From: GBS-DC sp037442365
GTDB lineage: Bacteria; Armatimonadota; Fimbriimonadia; Fimbriimonadales; GBS-DC
DNA length: 42,881 nucleotides
Direction: 5' to 3'
Assembly (NCBI GenBank): GCA_037442365.1
Contig: JBBIQK010000021.1
Coordinates: forward strand, 1 to 42,881
Below the pieces are notes generated by a model. The model had not been told where the DNA came from, did not search any database, and saw only the letters and a list, made by a program, of their open reading frames with translations. The first letter of the stretch is position 1. Each line of letters starts with the position of its first letter. This document shows, piece after piece, positions 39,499-42,881 of the stretch. The translations under genes and the position numbers were made by a program.

Positions 39499-42400
39499 AG
39501 CCCACTTCCTCCAAACATCAGCCGCTTGAACTCTGGCTCAATCGGTTCGGCATCCTCCACAGTGCAGACGCCGTTCACATAGAGCTGGTCTGGACGCACG
39601 CCCTCGCCCAGCAGCGCGGGCAGGAGTGCGCTTTGAATGTATTCAGCGTCCGCCCGCAGAGCGGCTTCATCATCCACCAGCCCCTCCAGCGGACGCCACA
39701 CAATCGCAATCCGCCTGCCGTGCTTCTCGCCCAGCACGGCGCGGTAGAGACGCCCCGCATGCTCAAACGCCCGCATACGCTTCACCTCAATCCCCAGCAG
39801 GTAGTTGAAGGTCTCCACCAGGTCCACAGGGTGTGTCTCCAGCGCGTCGCCCTGATAGACTTTCAGTTTGTAGTCAAACGGGTGCTGGAACTGCTCCAGA
39901 TCGAGCAGGCTGGGGCTGCCCTGCGTTTCGAACTCCAGCATATAGCGCAGGAGATACTCGTCGCCGAAGGTTTTGAAGGCTTGCTGTCCCTCCCTCTCGC
40001 GGCGCAGCTCAAGGTTGTTGAGGGCGTCTTCATACGACTCGAGCCGCAGGATTTTGAGGATTCGGGGCGTGCGTGCGATTTCTTCCTGCGTGGGCGGGCG
40101 TTTCGGCTTGCCGTCCTTCCATTCGGGGGCGAAAATGACCTTCTTGAGTCGGGCGACCAGCACCGAATCGAAGTAGTCGCCCATCTCCACCAGAATGAAC
40201 TTGCGCCGCCCGCCATCCGCGCGATTGAGGTTAATCACCGCGTGCCCCGTCGTGCCAGAGCCTGCGAAGAAGTCGAGAACTATTTCTTCGTTGCTTCGTA
40301 AACCCATTATAGTAAGAGCATCGCAAACAGTATAGATTGATTTCGGAAATGAAAAAGGATTATATTCCTTGAAAAAGCTCTTTAGCACATTTGTACCATG
40401 TTCTGTAGCAGAGTATCTTGCATCAATCCACAAAGTTGTTGGTGTCATCCCAGACGGTGGTCTGTATTTATAGTAAATCGTTATAACCCCTTTGTCGTCT
40501 TTTACAGCTCTCAAGTCATTCAAGTTTTCCTCTACTGTCTCGACACTCCATCGCCAACGCCGATGGATGCCATTTTCATCAATCGGGTAAACAATTACCT
40601 CATCCACTTCAGGTGATTCTTGAACTATCCATTCTCGTGATGTTTCGTCCCAGACCATTTTCGGCAGTCGTATAGAATCTCCACTTACATAGAGCGGGTA
40701 GTATAACTTTGGACTGTCTTTCTTCTCGGAGCCAGACCCTCGCTTGCGTAGCAATTCCCACATATATGGACCCTTTTCGTCTTTATACTTGTACCGCTGG
40801 TCTAGCCTTTCTGGTCTTGGAAATTCGGCAACGCTTATATCGGGTCTCTTGCTGACTAAAATCATGTATTCGTGTGCAGTGGAGAGTCCTTTGCTTCCTG
40901 GTCTACCAGAGGGATTACTTCTCACGACTACAGTCGCCACCAAATTTTCCTTTCCAAAGTGGCTCTCGATCACAAAAAGAAGTTTTCTCAGCTCAAAATC
41001 GTCAATAGCGACACCCATCATCCCATCATGGCTAAGGAATTCTCTGGCAAGGAAGAGGCGATTGTCCATCATTGAAAGCCATGACGATGACTTGTAATCA
41101 TTCTTGTAGATAATAGGACTGGCATCCGTGTTGTAGGGCGGGTCGATGTAGATGCACTTGACCCGCTCGCGGTATTTTTCCAGCAGCAGGTTCAGCGCCT
41201 GAAAGTTTTCGCTGTGAATCAGCACGCCGTCAATGGCGTCGTCCAGATGGTCAAATGCTTCCAGCAGGCGCCATTTGAACTCTTCAGAAAAGTGGCGGGT
41301 GTCCACCACGAGCGTCGGGTGCTGGCGGAGAAAGTCGCGGTTTATTTCACTACCGAACAGTCCGCCCTGTTGCATCAGCTCCTCCAGCGCGTACAGCTCG
41401 CGCCATTCGTTGAGTTGCGCCTCGTTTTGCAGAATCTCGTCCCAGAAGCGTTCGGGAATCTGCCCAATTGTGATACAGTAATCCGTGCTCAGGACGAACT
41501 TCTTCTTCTCGAACAGCTTTTTCTGGAACTCTTCAATCTGGGCGAGGAAGTCGATGATATGGTTGCCGATTTCTCGCATCACGCGCCCGCGCTGGAGGTG
41601 TTGCTGGGCGAGCTCGGCGTTGGGAGCGTTCAGCAGTTCATCTAACCGCAGGCACTCGCTTTTGATGTAGAACTCCAGCTCGCGCTGGAGGAAGCCGCGC
41701 AGGTCTTTGTGAATGAAAAAGTCGCTGGTGTTGCGTCGGGTGAAGCGGGTGAGGTGTTTGAGCAGTCGGGGCGGCTCGCCGTAGCGTTCCGACTGCTGTA
41801 GGAGCGCTTTCAGCGTGGGGTCTAAGACATGCTCCAGAATCTTCGGCGCTGCCTCTTCGTTGAGTTTCTCCTGAGGTTTTTGCTGTTCGGTGCTGCCGTA
41901 GGTTTTCTGCTCGTTTTCTGTGAGCGGGCGATACTCGAAGCAGCAGGTGAGCGTCCTTGCGCTGTCGTCCCAGACGACGGGCTGTTCGCTTGCGAGGACG
42001 AAGTAGCGTTTCTCGCCGCGGTTGTTGTTCTGCTCGGTGGAGGCGTTGCGCAGTTCGAAGACAACGGTGTAGCCGTTGCCGGTGAAGCGGTAGTTTTTGA
42101 AGCGTTCGCCTGTTTTGATGTAGTACTGATCTTTCGTTGCCCAGTGGAGCATCACCTCTTCGCCGTTGTAGGGGACGGCGTAGGCTTCGTTTCGCCCGTA
42201 GCGGCGCTTGGAGATGAAGTCGCCGTCCTCGTAGTAGCGCGCGAAGAAGTTATACAGGTCGTTGTAGACGCGGGTTTTGAGGTCGTCGCTGACCTGGTAT
42301 TGCTCTTTTCGCTTCACAGCGTCAAGGTATTGTCGCCCCATCGGCGTATCGCGCAGAGCGATTGATAGCTGACCAGACTCGTCAAAAGCCTGTAGACCAA

Positions 42401-42671
42401 GTGCCTCGCTTGACTTAGTAATTTCAAACTTCTTTTGCTCTATTTCTTGCTCTACAGATTCTATCTCAGCCGCCGTATACTTGGCGAACGCCTCGTCTAC
42501 GATTTCTGGCAGGCGCTGGGTGATGAACTGTTCAATCTGCTCGCGTTTGTAGTTGAGGATGCGGTAGATGCCGAAGTCCATGTCGGCGCCATCGAACTGG
42601 AACAGTCGGCGCAACAGGTCTTGAAACTGTTGCAGGCTATCACGGGACGACATAGCTCCGTAATTGTGCAT
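39495..42671 (-). CDS. mod: Type III-like DNA methyltransferase Mod subunit
   Basis: A 1058-residue N6-adenine methyltransferase. Catalytic motif DPPYNTD (510-516) comes before the SAM motif FAGSGTTG (802-809), the beta-class order of type III Mod proteins. The region between them is the expected target-recognition domain. About 500 residues before DPPYNTD are unusual for classical Mod (often 600-700 residues in total) and include a coiled-coil stretch (about 65-85) and a helical region. The start is the ATG at 42671; another at 42653 with GGAG two bases upstream is less likely. Bases 40280-41125, matching the region between the motifs, are markedly AT-rich. Confidence 0.88.
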   Translation of the reverse strand: MHNYGAMSSRDSLQQFQDLLRRLFQFDGADMDFGIYRILNYKREQIEQFITQRLPEIVDEAFAKYTAAEIESVEQEIEQKKFEITKSSEALGLQAFDESGQLSIALRDTPMGRQYLDAVKRKEQYQVSDDLKTRVYNDLYNFFARYYEDGDFISKRRYGRNEAYAVPYNGEEVMLHWATKDQYYIKTGERFKNYRFTGNGYTVVFELRNASTEQNNNRGEKRYFVLASEQPVVWDDSARTLTCCFEYRPLTENEQKTYGSTEQQKPQEKLNEEAAPKILEHVLDPTLKALLQQSERYGEPPRLLKHLTRFTRRNTSDFFIHKDLRGFLQRELEFYIKSECLRLDELLNAPNAELAQQHLQRGRVMREIGNHIIDFLAQIEEFQKKLFEKKKFVLSTDYCITIGQIPERFWDEILQNEAQLNEWRELYALEELMQQGGLFGSEINRDFLRQHPTLVVDTRHFSEEFKWRLLEAFDHLDDAIDGVLIHSENFQALNLLLEKYRERVKCIYIDPPYNTDASPIIYKNDYKSSSWLSMMDNRLFLAREFLSHDGMMGVAIDDFELRKLLFVIESHFGKENLVATVVVRSNPSGRPGSKGLSTAHEYMILVSKRPDISVAEFPRPERLDQRYKYKDEKGPYMWELLRKRGSGSEKKDSPKLYYPLYVSGDSIRLPKMVWDETSREWIVQESPEVDEVIVYPIDENGIHRRWRWSVETVEENLNDLRAVKDDKGVITIYYKYRPPSGMTPTTLWIDARYSATEHGTNVLKSFFKEYNPFSFPKSIYTVCDALTIMGLRSNEEIVLDFFAGSGTTGHAVINLNRADGGRRKFILVEMGDYFDSVLVARLKKVIFAPEWKDGKPKRPPTQEEIARTPRILKILRLESYEDALNNLELRREREGQQAFKTFGDEYLLRYMLEFETQGSPSLLDLEQFQHPFDYKLKVYQGDALETHPVDLVETFNYLLGIEVKRMRAFEHAGRLYRAVLGEKHGRRIAIVWRPLEGLVDDEAALRADAEYIQSALLPALLGEGVRPDQLYVNGVCTVEDAEPIEPEFKRLMFGGSGL
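40280..41125 (-). other. AT-rich block inside mod covering the target-recognition region
   Basis: By direct count, G+C is 19 of 60 at 40321-40380 and 26 of 60 at 40981-41040, against 34 of 60 at 41221-41280 just outside. The block corresponds to about residues 516-798 of Mod, that is from the end of DPPYNTD to the start of FAGSGTTG. Boundaries are judged by eye. A smaller AT-rich patch lies at about 42380-42480. Confidence 0.7.
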
Positions 42672-42749
42672 AGAGCGCCGATTTCCTGCTGGGATGGCGC
42701 GTTGGATCGGGGCGCGGGGGTGTGCGCGGCGCGACAGGAACTGCTTTCA

Positions 42750-42757
42750 GGTATACT
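42750..42757 (+). promoter_or_regulatory. -10 box GGTATACT before the final secreted protein gene
   Basis: GGTATACT ends 23 bases before the ATG at 42781. The predicted start near 42764 gives a 17-base leader containing GGAGG (42769-42773), 7 bases from the ATG. The 109 bases between this gene and mod hold nothing else I can identify. Confidence 0.6.
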
Positions 42758-42780
42758 CCCCTTGACACGGAGGTTAAGCT

Positions 42781-42881
42781 ATGCGAATCGTGCTTACAGG
42801 AGTAGGGATTCTGCTGGCGTTGTCGTTTGCGCTGGGTCAGGTGGAGCCGCGTGGTGAGAACCCCGCTATTCGGGTGAACAC
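42781..42881 (+). CDS. N-terminus of a secreted protein (partial)
   Basis: The window ends after 33 codons. They begin with a signal peptide (MRIVLTGVGILLALSFALGQ), probably cleaved after LG or GQ, followed by VEPRGENPAIRVN. GGAGG lies 7 bases before the ATG and a GGTATACT box further up, so the start is well supported. The mature protein is outside the window, so no family can be given. Confidence 0.8.
   Translation, partial: MRIVLTGVGILLALSFALGQVEPRGENPAIRVN

Noticed and set aside
42762..42767. TTGACA as a -35 element
   Set aside because: It lies only 13 bases before the start codon of the last gene, so no -10 or transcription start could follow it. The GGTATACT box upstream explains the gene better.
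1..42881. tRNA, rRNA, CRISPR arrays, insertion sequences, replication origin
   Set aside because: Read for on both strands. No cloverleaf-like tRNA, no regularly spaced direct repeats, no transposase motifs and no DnaA-box cluster were recognised. recF without dnaA or dnaN nearby does not indicate an origin.

Overview
The window looks like chromosomal DNA of a GC-rich, flagellated, two-membrane bacterium. FlgH and FlgI (the L- and P-rings needed only when an outer membrane is present) sit with a heptosyltransferase-like glycosyltransferase. A secreted HAF-repeat protein ends in a two-copy dockerin-like DxNxxVDDADLL module, and there is a very large OPT-like membrane protein. From general knowledge this mix fits Armatimonadota (Fimbriimonadia-like) best, but that is an inference: no rRNA or other phylogenetic marker is present.

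Layout. 1-8.1 kb: end of an unknown gene, a HELGH-motif protein, then a leftward block with a truncated-type ComEC, a DciA-like helicase loader with an added zinc ribbon, RecF, an AAA/DUF4143 ATPase, CoaBC and a solitary D12-class adenine methyltransferase. A decayed MNT-type nucleotidyltransferase remnant follows. 8.1-12.6 kb: an OPT-like transporter-family protein and a fused di-heme peroxidase/parallel beta-helix secreted protein. 12.6-22.1 kb: a late flagellar locus. flgA-H-I-J-N-K-L-fliW-csrA run leftward and fliD-S-T rightward from one divergent region carrying two mirror-image sigma-28 type -10 elements. 22.1-28.1 kb: RarA, the HAF/dockerin protein, a GT9 glycosyltransferase and a secreted propeller/alpha-toroid protein. 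28.1-36.3 kb: an envelope-quality-control neighbourhood. A one-PDZ HtrA heads an operon with an unusually long zinc dehydrogenase and a Uma2 protein. A TPR membrane protein and a PspB-like coiled-coil membrane protein follow. A four-PDZ HtrA comes next, then a trypsin-fold protein that has lost its catalytic residues, and LipB. 36.3-42.7 kb: a large two-gene type III-like restriction-modification system (Res and Mod). In Mod, the segment between the two catalytic motifs is conspicuously AT-rich. The window ends in the first 33 codons of a secreted protein.

The most informative non-coding signal is a recurring GGTATAmT box (TATAAT or TATACT preceded by GG) just upstream of about ten genes, without a clear -35. 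Several boxes end only 6-9 bases before the start codon, which predicts leaderless or nearly leaderless transcripts. Divergent gene pairs repeatedly carry such boxes as mirror images; one pair forms a perfect palindrome.

No rRNA, tRNA, CRISPR array or insertion sequence was seen, and no gene-free stretch exceeds 300 bases.
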